Shown here in pieces: positions 17,679 to 25,737 of a stretch of DNA of 64,000 nt. How positions within the stretch are numbered: the stretch's first letter is position 1; every line of letters starts with the position of its first letter. The DNA is taken from NCBI RefSeq assembly GCF_014268275.3, contig NZ_CP077084.1, positions 4,650,001-4,714,000 on the forward strand, written 5' to 3'. The stretch is from Pseudomonas tritici (lineage in GTDB: Bacteria > Pseudomonadota > Gammaproteobacteria > Pseudomonadales > Pseudomonadaceae). A program made the translations under genes and the position numbers. Below the pieces are notes generated by a model. The model did not search any database. It worked only from the letters and a program-made list of their open reading frames with translations, and was not told where the DNA came from.

Positions 17679-18383
17679 TTACCAGCCCAACGTTTCTTTC
17701 AGGAAAGGGATCGTCAATTTTCGTTGAGCCTGCAAGGAAGCCTGATCGAGTTGCTCGAGCAAATCGAATAAGGCGCTCATGCTGCGTGTGCCACGGGTAA
17801 GGATGAAATGCCCCACCTCGTCGGTGAGATGCAGGCCGCGACGCGACGCGCGCAATTGCAAGGCGCGCAGTTTGTCCTCGTCGGACAGCGGGCGCATCTG
17901 GAAGATCAGCGCCAGGGTCAGACGCGACTTGAGGTCAGCCAGCTTGATCGGAAGTTCACGTGGGGAAGTCGAGGCGGCAATCAATAAACGCCGACCGCTG
18001 TCACGCAGGCGGTTGAACAGGTGAAACAGCGCCTCTTCCCAGTCTGCCTTGCCGGCGATCGCTTGCAGATCGTCCAGGCACACCAGCTCGTATTGCTCGA
18101 GGTGGTCGAAGATGCCGATGCCACGGTCCATCAACTCAGCCAGGGGCAGGTAAACCGCTGGCTCGCCCATCTGCTCGAAACGCAGGCACGCGGCCTGCAA
18201 CAGGTGAGTACGCCCTACGCCGTGCTTGCCCCACAGATAGATCAGGCTTTCGGTCCACCCGGCGTCGGCTTCGCAGAGCCGCTCGACATAGCCGAGTGCA
18301 GCGGCATTGGCGCCTGGGTAGTAGTTGATAAAGGTGGCGTCATCACGCAGACGCACACCCAAGGGCAGCTGAATCGGTTTCAT
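17679..18383 (-). CDS. hda: DnaA regulatory inactivator Hda
   Basis: This 234-residue DnaA-like AAA+ protein works with the sliding clamp to convert DnaA-ATP to DnaA-ADP. The N-terminal clamp-binding motif is QLPLGVRL (residues 5-12). The Walker A region is GKHGVGRTHLLQA, with Arg in place of Lys as usual in Hda, and the Walker B region is LVCLDDLQAI. The C-terminus ends in a short lid domain (RSMSALFDLLEQLD). There is no DnaA domain IV. It lies downstream of the PerM-like gene, an order found across Pseudomonas. Confidence 0.92.
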   Translation of the reverse strand: MKPIQLPLGVRLRDDATFINYYPGANAAALGYVERLCEADAGWTESLIYLWGKHGVGRTHLLQAACLRFEQMGEPAVYLPLAELMDRGIGIFDHLEQYELVCLDDLQAIAGKADWEEALFHLFNRLRDSGRRLLIAASTSPRELPIKLADLKSRLTLALIFQMRPLSDEDKLRALQLRASRRGLHLTDEVGHFILTRGTRSMSALFDLLEQLDQASLQAQRKLTIPFLKETLGW

Positions 18384-18548
18384 GCTGACTGAACGGCTCC
18401 AAACGAACCGTTAGTGGCCTCTGTGTAAAGTTTGCAAAGTTTATACCCGTGACGCCGGGCGCACAATGCAGCAGACCGCAAGCAAAATCAAAGGTTTGCG
18501 TTAACTTGTTGGATTTGTGCAGATTGTTTGGCGCCGTTGCTCCAGAAA

Positions 18549-18578
18549 CAACAAACCCGGCCTTGGCCGGGTTTGTTA
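18549..18578. terminator. Bidirectional terminator-like palindrome
   Basis: AACAAACCCGG and CCGGGTTTGTT form an extended stem around CCTTGG, 9 bases beyond the stop of the PerM-like gene on the minus strand. The T-rich arm substitutes for a separate U tract. Confidence 0.7.
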
Positions 18579-18586
18579 CGAAGCGG

Positions 18587-19660
18587 TTACAGCTCGGGGT
18601 CTTCAACGCCGGTATACACATCCGAATCCTTGTACAGATCGTGCATATGGCGCACCAGCACCATGATCACCGCCGCCACCGGCAGTGCCAGCAGGATGCC
18701 GGTAAACCCGAACAGCTCACCGCCCGCCAGGATTGCAAAGATCACCGCCACCGGGTGCAGGCCAATCCGGTCGCCCACCAGCAAGGGCGTGAGCACCATG
18801 CCTTCCAGCGCCTGGCCGACCATGAACACCGCAACAATCCCCAGCATCGGGTACAAGTCACCGCCAAACTGGAACAGCCCGGCCACCAGCGCCGCGCCGA
18901 TACCGATCACAAAGCCCATGTACGGCACGATAGCGGCCAGGCCGGCGATCAGGCCGATCAACAAGCCCAGCTCCAGACCGATCGCCATCAAGCCGCCAGC
19001 ATAGATGATGCCCAGCGCCAGCATCACCAGCAGTTGGCCACGCACAAACGCGCCCAACACCTCATGACACTCGCCTGCCAAGGAAACAATGCGCTCCTCA
19101 CGATCGCGCGGTAGCAGGCTGCGGATCTTGGCCATCATGATGTCCCAGTCGCGCAGCAGGTAGAACGCCACGACCGGGATCAGCACCAGGTTGGTCAACC
19201 AACCGATCAGCGCCAGGCTGGACGCAGTTGCCTGGCTGAGGATGACACCGACGATATCGGTGGTCTGGCCCATGTGTTCGCTGATCGCCGCCTTGACCTT
19301 GTCGAACTTCCAGAAGCCGTCCGACAGCCCGAGCTTGGCCTGGGCCCACGGCATTGCCGTGTGTTGCAGCCAATCGAGCATCTGCGGCGCCAGTTCATAC
19401 AAGCGATACAGCTGCTTGGCCAGCATGGGTACCAGCACCAATACCAATGCCGTGATGATCAAGGTAAACAGCGCAAACACTGCCACTACCCCCAGGGTAC
19501 GCGACAAGCCAGCCTTTTCCAGGCGATCCACCACGGGATCGAACAGATACGCCAGCAGCAACGCAACCAGGAACGGCGTCAGGATCGAATGCAGCAGGAA
19601 CACAAAGACGCACAGCAGGACAATCCCGCCAAGCCACACCCAACGACGCGTATCCGCCAT
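18587..19660 (-). CDS. AI-2E/PerM-family membrane permease
   Basis: This is a 357-residue integral membrane protein with about eight hydrophobic segments, and the family C-terminal pattern VGQALEGMVLTPLLVGDRIGLHPVAVIFAILAGGELFG is present. Members have been tied to AI-2 or ion export, but the substrate here is not known. I chose the ATG at 19660, which has GGAG 6 bases upstream, over one at 19672. It follows the DUF2066 gene by 32 bases and precedes hda, so these three genes probably form one transcript. Confidence 0.85.
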   Translation of the reverse strand: MADTRRWVWLGGIVLLCVFVFLLHSILTPFLVALLLAYLFDPVVDRLEKAGLSRTLGVVAVFALFTLIITALVLVLVPMLAKQLYRLYELAPQMLDWLQHTAMPWAQAKLGLSDGFWKFDKVKAAISEHMGQTTDIVGVILSQATASSLALIGWLTNLVLIPVVAFYLLRDWDIMMAKIRSLLPRDREERIVSLAGECHEVLGAFVRGQLLVMLALGIIYAGGLMAIGLELGLLIGLIAGLAAIVPYMGFVIGIGAALVAGLFQFGGDLYPMLGIVAVFMVGQALEGMVLTPLLVGDRIGLHPVAVIFAILAGGELFGFTGILLALPVAAVIMVLVRHMHDLYKDSDVYTGVEDPEL

Positions 19661-19692
19661 AAACCACTCCATCTATATAAAGAAGAAAACTG

Positions 19693-20733
19693 CTACCAAC
19701 GAAAACGCAGCTGTGCTTGAGGTTCAGGTGCGATTGCAGGCTGAGCGCCATCTGTTACAGGCTGCTGGACCGGTGCTTCACCGGCAGGAATCTCCTGCAA
19801 CTTGGCCAGGCTTAGCTGGGTACGTAACTGATCGGCACTGCCGTTGACGCGGTACACGATGCGATTGCCATCCACCCGTTGGGGCTGGCCACCAAAGGGC
19901 TCAAGCAGATGACCCAGCGCGGCGTAGCGCTCAAGGGTCATGCCTTGCACTTCCAGCAATTGCTCGGTGCTCACGCCAGGCTTAACCGCAAAACGCGGCG
20001 CCAATTTCTGGCTGACCGCCAGCATCACCGCATCGGCCACGGCAGCAGTGTCGGCGCCTTGCGCAGTACCCTGCTCGTTCTTGTCGCCCAGCCACAGGCG
20101 CCATTTGGCCTGCCATTGGCTGCCTTCCTGGCGCGCATGCACGGCCAGCAGGGCGTCGGCGCCGTAACGCTCGGAGGCGGCGCGCAACGGTGTGGCATCG
20201 GCACTTTCCAAGTTCGGCGCGGTGGCGACCACCTGCTCATCCAGGTCCCCCAGCGGCAGACGCAACGGCAGGCCACGGTGTTGCGCAGCGCGGCGCAGCG
20301 CCTGGGCTACGGTTTGGCCGTCGCCTACCAGGCTGCTGCCTTCAGTAGAGTCGTTCAACCACCAACCGAGGATCGAGGGGCGATTGCTGCCCCAGATCGA
20401 CAGGCCCGCATCGCGCAAGGCGCGGTCAGTACTGACCGGATCAAAATCCACTTGCAGGCTTTCCGGCGGACCAGCGTCGTACCCATATTGCGTGATGATT
20501 TGTTGCGGATCCTTGCGAATCGCCGCCAGGCCCGGGCCTTCGGCGGCCTTGGCATCACCGGTCAGGCGGATCACCAGGGTTTGCACGGCACGCTGGGTAG
20601 CCTGGTCGCGCTCTTGCGGGGACTGGCTGCTGACAGGCTCAAGTACTTGATAAAGGCCATTGAGTGTTTCGGCATGACTCGCCAGGCTGACCAACGACAA
20701 GCAGCCTACAAAGAAGAAGTTACACAGACGCAT
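19693..20733 (-). CDS. DUF2066-domain exported protein
   Basis: This 346-residue protein has a signal peptide (residues 1-21, ending SLASHA) and a DUF2066 body: NGLYQVLEPVSSQSPQERDQATQRAV, then RDAGLSIWGSNRPSILGWW. It ends with a Gln/Pro-rich tail. Such genes sit beside purM in Pseudomonas. Function is unknown; a periplasmic or outer-membrane-associated role is inferred from the signal only. The ATG at 20733 is in front of the signal peptide; further upstream codons are not needed. Confidence 0.8.
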   Translation of the reverse strand: MRLCNFFFVGCLSLVSLASHAETLNGLYQVLEPVSSQSPQERDQATQRAVQTLVIRLTGDAKAAEGPGLAAIRKDPQQIITQYGYDAGPPESLQVDFDPVSTDRALRDAGLSIWGSNRPSILGWWLNDSTEGSSLVGDGQTVAQALRRAAQHRGLPLRLPLGDLDEQVVATAPNLESADATPLRAASERYGADALLAVHARQEGSQWQAKWRLWLGDKNEQGTAQGADTAAVADAVMLAVSQKLAPRFAVKPGVSTEQLLEVQGMTLERYAALGHLLEPFGGQPQRVDGNRIVYRVNGSADQLRTQLSLAKLQEIPAGEAPVQQPVTDGAQPAIAPEPQAQLRFRW

Positions 20734-21088
20734 GGAAGATTCCCGAACGACAAATTTAGCGGCTGCAACAGACCGCGTGAACTCGGTTTGGCAAGGCTGT
20801 GACCACAGCCACCGGTAAAACATTCACCGGGTCATGGCAGTTTTTGTACTGTCATAACGATAGCGGGTTAAAGGCTATACCTTAATACGTGCCAAAGCAG
20901 AGTCGATTAGCATTTTTTTAACCCGCTTTTTTGACCTATATGGCCCTGCCCGTCGGCCCGAGGATGGCCGCTGCCCCTCAAGCCTGATAAAATCGCGCGC
21001 CTTCGCAGACCGTCAACGGCTGGGCCTTTTACCAAAAGCGCCTGCCCGCTCGGTCGTTACCCCTGAATCCCCCCTAAAGGCCTGGATC
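20734..21088. other. Divergent promoter region between the DUF2066 gene and purM
   Basis: This 355-base gap contains A/T-rich stretches (about 20835-20940) that would hold the two divergent promoters, including TTGACC at 20931-20936. I see no gene. No purine riboswitch-like or clear PurR-like palindrome was recognised. Confidence 0.5.
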
Positions 21089-22147
21089 ATGAGCAAGCAA
21101 CCCTCCCTGAGCTACAAGGACGCCGGTGTAGACATCGACGCCGGTGAAGCATTGGTCGAACGCATCAAGAGCGTCGCCAAGCGCACTGCGCGCCCCGAAG
21201 TCATGGGCGGCCTGGGCGGTTTTGGCGCCCTCTGCGAAATCCCGGCCGGCTACAAGCAGCCTGTACTGGTTTCCGGCACCGACGGCGTGGGCACCAAGCT
21301 GCGCCTGGCGCTGAACCTGAACAAGCACGACAGCATCGGCATCGACCTGGTTGCCATGTGCGTCAACGACCTGGTGGTGTGCGGCGCTGAGCCGTTGTTC
21401 TTCCTGGACTACTACGCGACCGGCAAGCTCAATGTCGAAACCGCGACCCAGGTGGTGACCGGCATCGGCGCTGGCTGCGAACTGTCGGGTTGCTCCCTGG
21501 TTGGCGGCGAAACCGCTGAAATGCCAGGCATGTACGAAGGCGAAGACTACGACCTGGCCGGCTTCTGCGTCGGCGTTGTAGAAAAAGCCGAAATCATCGA
21601 CGGCTCCAAAGTGGCTGCCGGTGATGCCCTGCTGGCCCTGCCATCCTCCGGCCCGCACTCCAACGGCTACTCGCTGATCCGCAAGATCATCGAAGTGTCC
21701 GGCGCCGACATCGAGAACATCCAGCTCGACGGCAAGCCGCTGACCGACCTGCTGATGGCCCCGACGCGCATCTACGTCAAGCCTCTGCTCAAGCTGATCA
21801 AGGACACTGGCGCAGTCAAAGCCATGGCCCACATCACTGGCGGCGGTTTGCTGGATAACATCCCGCGCGTCCTGCCAAAAGGCGCCCAGGCGATCGTCGA
21901 CGTGGCCAGCTGGCAGCGTCCTGCGGTCTTCGACTGGCTGCAAGAGAAAGGCAACGTCGATGAAACCGAAATGCACCGCGTGCTGAACTGCGGCGTGGGC
22001 ATGGTCATCTGCGTGGCCCAAGAGCACGTTGAAACCGCGCTGAACGTGCTGCGTGAAGCCGGCGAGCAGCCTTGGGTCATCGGCCAGATCGCCACCGCCC
22101 CAGAAGGCGCGGCACAGGTTGAACTGAAGAACCTCAAGGCTCACTGA
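21089..22147 (+). CDS. purM: Phosphoribosylformylglycinamidine cyclo-ligase (AIR synthetase)
   Basis: This 352-residue cytosolic enzyme makes AIR from FGAM and ATP in de novo purine synthesis. The N-terminal [20 protein letters not shown] is the family signature. [14 protein letters not shown] and [12 protein letters not shown] (about residues 65-78 and 138-149) are nucleotide-binding segments. The length is typical. Its stop shares one base with the purN start (TGATG), so the two are translationally coupled. Confidence 0.97.
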   Translation: MSKQPSLSYKDAGVDIDAGEALVERIKSVAKRTARPEVMGGLGGFGALCEIPAGYKQPVLVSGTDGVGTKLRLALNLNKHDSIGIDLVAMCVNDLVVCGAEPLFFLDYYATGKLNVETATQVVTGIGAGCELSGCSLVGGETAEMPGMYEGEDYDLAGFCVGVVEKAEIIDGSKVAAGDALLALPSSGPHSNGYSLIRKIIEVSGADIENIQLDGKPLTDLLMAPTRIYVKPLLKLIKDTGAVKAMAHITGGGLLDNIPRVLPKGAQAIVDVASWQRPAVFDWLQEKGNVDETEMHRVLNCGVGMVICVAQEHVETALNVLREAGEQPWVIGQIATAPEGAAQVELKNLKAH

Positions 22148-22797
22148 TGCCTCAGACCTGTGATGTCGTGGTGCTGCTTTCCGGCACCGGCAGTAACTTG
22201 CAGGCCCTGATCGACAGCACGCGCACCGGCGACAGCCCGGTGCGCATCGCTGCGGTGATCTCCAACCGCAGCGACGCCTACGGCCTGCAACGCGCCAGGG
22301 ACGCGGGTATCGACACCCGCTCCTTGGATCACAAGGCTTTTGAAGGTCGCGAGGCCTTTGATAACGCCTTGATCGAACTGATTGACGCCTTCAACCCCAA
22401 ACTCGTGGTACTGGCCGGCTTCATGCGCATCCTCAGCGCTGATTTCGTACGGCATTACGAAGGGCGCCTGCTGAATATCCACCCTTCCCTGCTGCCCAAG
22501 TACAAAGGCATGCACACGCACCAGCGTGCGCTAGACGCCGGCGACAGCGAGCATGGCTGCAGCGTGCACTTCGTCACCGAGGAACTCGATGGCGGGCCTC
22601 TGGTCGTACAGGCAGTGGTTCCGGTAGAGTCTGACGACTCGGCGCAGAGCCTTGCGCAACGGGTTCACACCCAGGAACACAGGATTTACCCGCTGGCCGT
22701 TCGCTGGTTTGCCGAAGGTCGGTTGATTCTTGGCGACCAGGGTGCATTATTGGACGGTCAGTTACTCGCGGCCAGCGGCCACTTGATTCGAACCTAG
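22147..22797 (+). CDS. purN: Phosphoribosylglycinamide formyltransferase
   Basis: This 216-residue enzyme transfers a formyl group from 10-formyl-THF to GAR. VLLSGTGSNLQALID is at residues 8-22, LAGFMRILSADFV near 86-98, and NIHPSLLPKYKGMHTHQRAL contains the catalytic Asn and His; the Asp is in VTEELDGGPLVVQ. It overlaps purM by one base and is followed 8 bases later by the DUF3108 gene, which probably shares its transcript. Confidence 0.96.
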   Translation: MPQTCDVVVLLSGTGSNLQALIDSTRTGDSPVRIAAVISNRSDAYGLQRARDAGIDTRSLDHKAFEGREAFDNALIELIDAFNPKLVVLAGFMRILSADFVRHYEGRLLNIHPSLLPKYKGMHTHQRALDAGDSEHGCSVHFVTEELDGGPLVVQAVVPVESDDSAQSLAQRVHTQEHRIYPLAVRWFAEGRLILGDQGALLDGQLLAASGHLIRT

Positions 22798-22805
22798 GAG
22801 ATTTT

Positions 22806-23519
22806 ATGCGTCGCGCCTTGCTCTTCGCTTTTGCGCTGTTCGCCTTGCCTGCCGTGCAAGCAGCAGACCTTCACCCCTTCTCCGCCAGCTACACCGCTGA
22901 CTGGAAACAGTTGCCCATGAGTGGTTCGGCAGAACGCAGCCTGACCAAGAACAGCGACGGCACTTGGACGTTGAACTTCAAGGCGTCCATGATGATCGCC
23001 AGCCTGACCGAAACCAGTGCGATCGTGTTCGACAAGGACACACTGCAACCGAAGAGCTACACCTTCGAACGCGGCGGCTTGGGGAAGGCGAAGAAGATCA
23101 ATCTGGATTTCGACCAATCCGCCAAGAAAGTTACCGGTTTTGAAAACAAAGACCCGGTCAACGTCACCCTTGAAAGTGGCATGCTCGACAAGTCGACTTA
23201 CCAACTCGCCCTCCAGCGTGACGTGGCTGCCGGCAAGAAAAGCATGAGCTACCGTGTGGTCGAAGGCACGGACGTCGATACCTATGACTTCCGCGTCATC
23301 GGCCCTGAAAAGGTCCAGACCAAGGTAGGCTCCATCGACGCGATCAAGGTCGAGCGTGTGCGCGACCCGTCGCAGAGCAAGCGCATCACCCAGATGTGGT
23401 TTGCCAAGGACCAGGGCGGCATCCTGGTTGCCCTGCGCCAGGTTGAGACCGACGGCAAGGAATACAACATCATGCTGCTGGACGGCACCGTTGACGGTAA
23501 GGCTGTCAAAGGTAGCTGA
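22806..23519 (+). CDS. DUF3108-domain exported protein
   Basis: This 237-residue protein has a signal peptide (residues 1-19, ending AVQAAD) and a beta-rich body typical of DUF3108: HPFSASYTADWKQLPMSGSAERSL, and the C-terminal IDAIKVERVRDPSQSKRITQMWFAKD. It is likely periplasmic or lipid-associated. Function unknown. The SD is AGGAG before ATG. It is placed with purMN as in other pseudomonads, and a strong terminator follows. Confidence 0.82.
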   Translation: MRRALLFAFALFALPAVQAADLHPFSASYTADWKQLPMSGSAERSLTKNSDGTWTLNFKASMMIASLTETSAIVFDKDTLQPKSYTFERGGLGKAKKINLDFDQSAKKVTGFENKDPVNVTLESGMLDKSTYQLALQRDVAAGKKSMSYRVVEGTDVDTYDFRVIGPEKVQTKVGSIDAIKVERVRDPSQSKRITQMWFAKDQGGILVALRQVETDGKEYNIMLLDGTVDGKAVKGS

Positions 23520-23537
23520 TCAGTAGATGGAACAAAG

Positions 23538-23563
23538 AGCCTCGCGAATGCGGGGCTTTTTTT
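23538..23563 (+). terminator. Rho-independent terminator of the purM-purN unit
   Basis: The stem GCCTCGC/GCGGGGC (one G-T pair) with a 4-base loop is followed by seven T. Confidence 0.85.
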
Positions 23564-23785
23564 CGTCTGGAAGTTTTGTGTTGAAGCCTTACGCCAACAT
23601 GAAACTTTTGTCATAAAACTCAACACCCTGCGACGCAATACCGCGATTTACGCGGCCTGCAGGACTGTTGCAGCGGCTGCAATGAATTGTTGCGCGAAAA
23701 GTCGGTTTACTTAGCAAGCTAACAAAACATATAACAAAAGCCTGCGACGACTTGCCGCAGACCCACCAGAGATTGGAGCAAGCAG

Positions 23786-23974
23786 ATGACTGTAAAAGTA
23801 ACTGAACGCGACGACGAACATATGTCCCACGAAGCCTTGGGCCATGGGATTCACATCTGGGACGTACACCAACAAGACCTGCTGGTCGGCATGTTTCACA
23901 ACGAGAGCGACGCTCAAAATTATAAGAACGAGCTCGAAACCCTTGAGATGAGACGCCAGGCGCAAGATTCCTGA
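23786..23974 (+). CDS. Small hypothetical protein (62 aa)
   Basis: This 62-residue acidic cytosolic protein contains GHGIHIWDVHQQDLLVGMFHNESDA, rich in His, and a C-terminal helix KNELETLEMRR. A good SD (TTGGAGC) precedes the ATG. It has its own A/T-rich upstream region (about 23570-23770, with no other gene). A long palindrome follows 10 bases after the stop. The function is not known. Its conservation in Pseudomonas is my impression only. Confidence 0.65.
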   Translation: MTVKVTERDDEHMSHEALGHGIHIWDVHQQDLLVGMFHNESDAQNYKNELETLEMRRQAQDS

Positions 23975-23983
23975 AGACATATC

Positions 23984-24132
23984 TGTAGTGAGCGGGCTTG
24001 CCCCGCGCTGGGTGGCGAAGCCGCCCTAATAAAGACACCGTGCATTTCCAGGTAGAGTCACGTCGCCTGGTTTGGGGCGGCTTCGCCACCCAGCGCGGGC
24101 GGTGCGACGATTCGACAAGCCCGCTCACTACA
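23984..24132. repeat. Long palindromic repeat, copy 1 (about 149 bp)
   Basis: The outer arms TGTAGTGAGCGGGCTTG and CAAGCCCGCTCACTACA are perfect inverses. An inner pair, CCCGCGCTGGGTGGCGAAGC and its inverse, continues the stem. A second copy of the same design is at 59222-59359. The right arm here carries an extra 18 or so bases (CGGTGCGACGATTCGA region) that copy 2 lacks. Confidence 0.9.
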
Positions 24133-24135
24133 AAC

Positions 24136-24165
24136 GACAAACCCCGCCTTTTGAGCGGGGTTTGT
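24136..24165. terminator. Bidirectional terminator-like hairpin
   Basis: The stem ACAAACCCCGC/GCGGGGTTTGT lies 14 bases beyond the stop of the DUF2058 gene (minus strand), with A/T-rich flanks on both sides. Confidence 0.7.
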
Positions 24166-24178
24166 CATTTTTAAAGCC

Positions 24179-24724
24179 TTACCACATCAGGTCATCCGGG
24201 ATCTGGTAGGCGGCGTACGGATCATCCTCATCCGGCACCTGGCTCTCCGTCAGGATGTTGAGCTGCACGATACGCTCCGGTGCGCGCTCCTGGATCTTCA
24301 GCGCTGCTTCGCGCGGGATCACCTCATAGCTGCCGCCGTGATGCACGATCGCTAGGGATCCGTTGCTCAGCTTGTTGCGCATCAAGGTGTTGACCGACAG
24401 GCGCTTGACCTTCTTGTCATCCACGAAGTTGTAGTAGTCCTCGGTGGTCAGCTTGGGCAGGCGCGAGGTCTCGATCAGTTGCTTGACCTGGGCCGTGCGG
24501 GCCTTGGCCTCGGCTTTTTCCTGCTGCTGGCGGTTCAGCTCCTGGTCGCGCTTGATCTTCTCAGCCTTTGCCTCGGCTGCCAGGCGGGCCTGGGTGTCGT
24601 CAGCCTCGATCTGGCCTTTGTGGACCAGGCGCTGCTGCTTCTGTTTGTCTTTGCCGACCTGCTTGGCCTGCTTTTGGTTGACCAGACCTGCTTTGAGTAA
24701 CTGATCGCGAAGGGAAATGCTCAT
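24179..24724 (-). CDS. DUF2058 (YaiL-like) protein
   Basis: This 181-residue cytosolic protein starts with SLRDQLLKAGLVNQKQAKQ, followed by a long highly charged Gln/Lys/Glu helix (about residues 25-85, coiled coil). The C-terminal domain has YYNFVDDKKVKRLSVN and GGSYEVIPREAALKI. It matches the DUF2058 family (E. coli YaiL), which has been described as a nucleoprotein or polynucleotide-related factor; the molecular role is unclear. It is downstream of mazG by 25 bases on the same strand. Confidence 0.85.
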   Translation of the reverse strand: MSISLRDQLLKAGLVNQKQAKQVGKDKQKQQRLVHKGQIEADDTQARLAAEAKAEKIKRDQELNRQQQEKAEAKARTAQVKQLIETSRLPKLTTEDYYNFVDDKKVKRLSVNTLMRNKLSNGSLAIVHHGGSYEVIPREAALKIQERAPERIVQLNILTESQVPDEDDPYAAYQIPDDLMW

Positions 24725-24749
24725 GGTGCTTACTCACTTAGGCAGCCGC

Positions 24750-25583
24750 TCAACCGCAGCTGGACATGTTCTTTTCCTGACGTTTGGCTTCGCCCCACAG
24801 GGCGTCCAATTCTTCGAGGGTGCAATCTTCTATGGGACGATGGGTATCGCGCAATGCCTGTTCGATAAATCGGAAACGTCGTTCGAACTTGGCATTGGCG
24901 CCACGCAGTGCGGTTTCCGGGTCGACCTTGAGGTGGCGGGCCAGGTTGACCGCCGCAAACAGCAGGTCGCCGACCTCGTCAGCAATGGCCGCCGAGTCGT
25001 TATCGGCCATGGCTTCGAGCACTTCATCGAGCTCTTCGCGCACGTTATCCACCACCGGCAAGGCCGATGGCCAATCGAAGCCAACCTGGCTGGCGCGCTT
25101 TTGCAACTTGGCGGCACGGGACAGGGATGGCAAGGCGGTGGGTACATCGTCCAGCAGGGAGAGTTGCTCTGGTGCGTCGGATTTTTCCGCGCGCTCCTCG
25201 GCCTTGATCTGCTCCCAGCGTTGCTTGACCTGCTCTTCGCTCAGCTGCGGGATATCCAGCGGTGCATACAGATCGCCGGTGGGGAATACGTGGGGATGGC
25301 GACGGATCAGCTTGCGCGTGATGCTGTCGATCACCCCGGCAAATTCGAAGCGCCCTTCCTCCCGCGCCAACTGGCTGTAATACACCACCTGGAATAACAG
25401 GTCGCCCAACTCGCCTTGCAGGTGATCAAAATCGCCGCGCTCGATGGCGTCGGCGACTTCGTAGGCTTCTTCCAAGGTGTGCGGGACGATGGTCGCGTAG
25501 GTTTGCTTGATGTCCCACGGGCAGCCGTATTGCGGGTCGCGCAGACGGTTCATCAGGTGCAGCAGGTCTTCGAGTGAATACAT
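24750..25583 (-). CDS. mazG: Nucleoside triphosphate pyrophosphohydrolase MazG
   Basis: This 277-residue all-alpha NTP pyrophosphatase with two MazG domains hydrolyses (d)NTPs and influences ppGpp levels in E. coli. The metal-binding EExxE-type motifs are in HTLEEAYEVADAIE (about residues 34-47) and, in the second half, VREELDEVLEAMAD with EVGDLLFAAVN. I chose the ATG at 25583 (MYSLEDLLHLMNRLRDP), the family's standard N-terminus. It is downstream of relA, as in E. coli, with a REPIN between them. Confidence 0.94.
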   Translation of the reverse strand: MYSLEDLLHLMNRLRDPQYGCPWDIKQTYATIVPHTLEEAYEVADAIERGDFDHLQGELGDLLFQVVYYSQLAREEGRFEFAGVIDSITRKLIRRHPHVFPTGDLYAPLDIPQLSEEQVKQRWEQIKAEERAEKSDAPEQLSLLDDVPTALPSLSRAAKLQKRASQVGFDWPSALPVVDNVREELDEVLEAMADNDSAAIADEVGDLLFAAVNLARHLKVDPETALRGANAKFERRFRFIEQALRDTHRPIEDCTLEELDALWGEAKRQEKNMSSCG

Positions 25584-25619
25584 CAATTTGTGCCTGATCA
25601 AGTTGGAACGCCGCCGCTC

Positions 25620-25714
25620 AAATGTGGGAGCGGGCTTGCTCGCGAATACGGTGTGTCAGTTCCAGATGCATTGGCTGATCCACCGCATTCGCGAGCAAGC
25701 CCGCTCCCACATTT
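25620..25714. repeat. REPIN between mazG and relA
   Basis: Facing units AAATGTGGGAGCGGGCTTGC and the inverse GCAAGCCCGCTCCCACATTT have perfect arms extending over about 28 bp. This is the GCGGG variant of the REP seen also at 47965. Confidence 0.9.
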
Positions 25715-25737
25715 TCAGACCGCGTTCATCCAGATGT

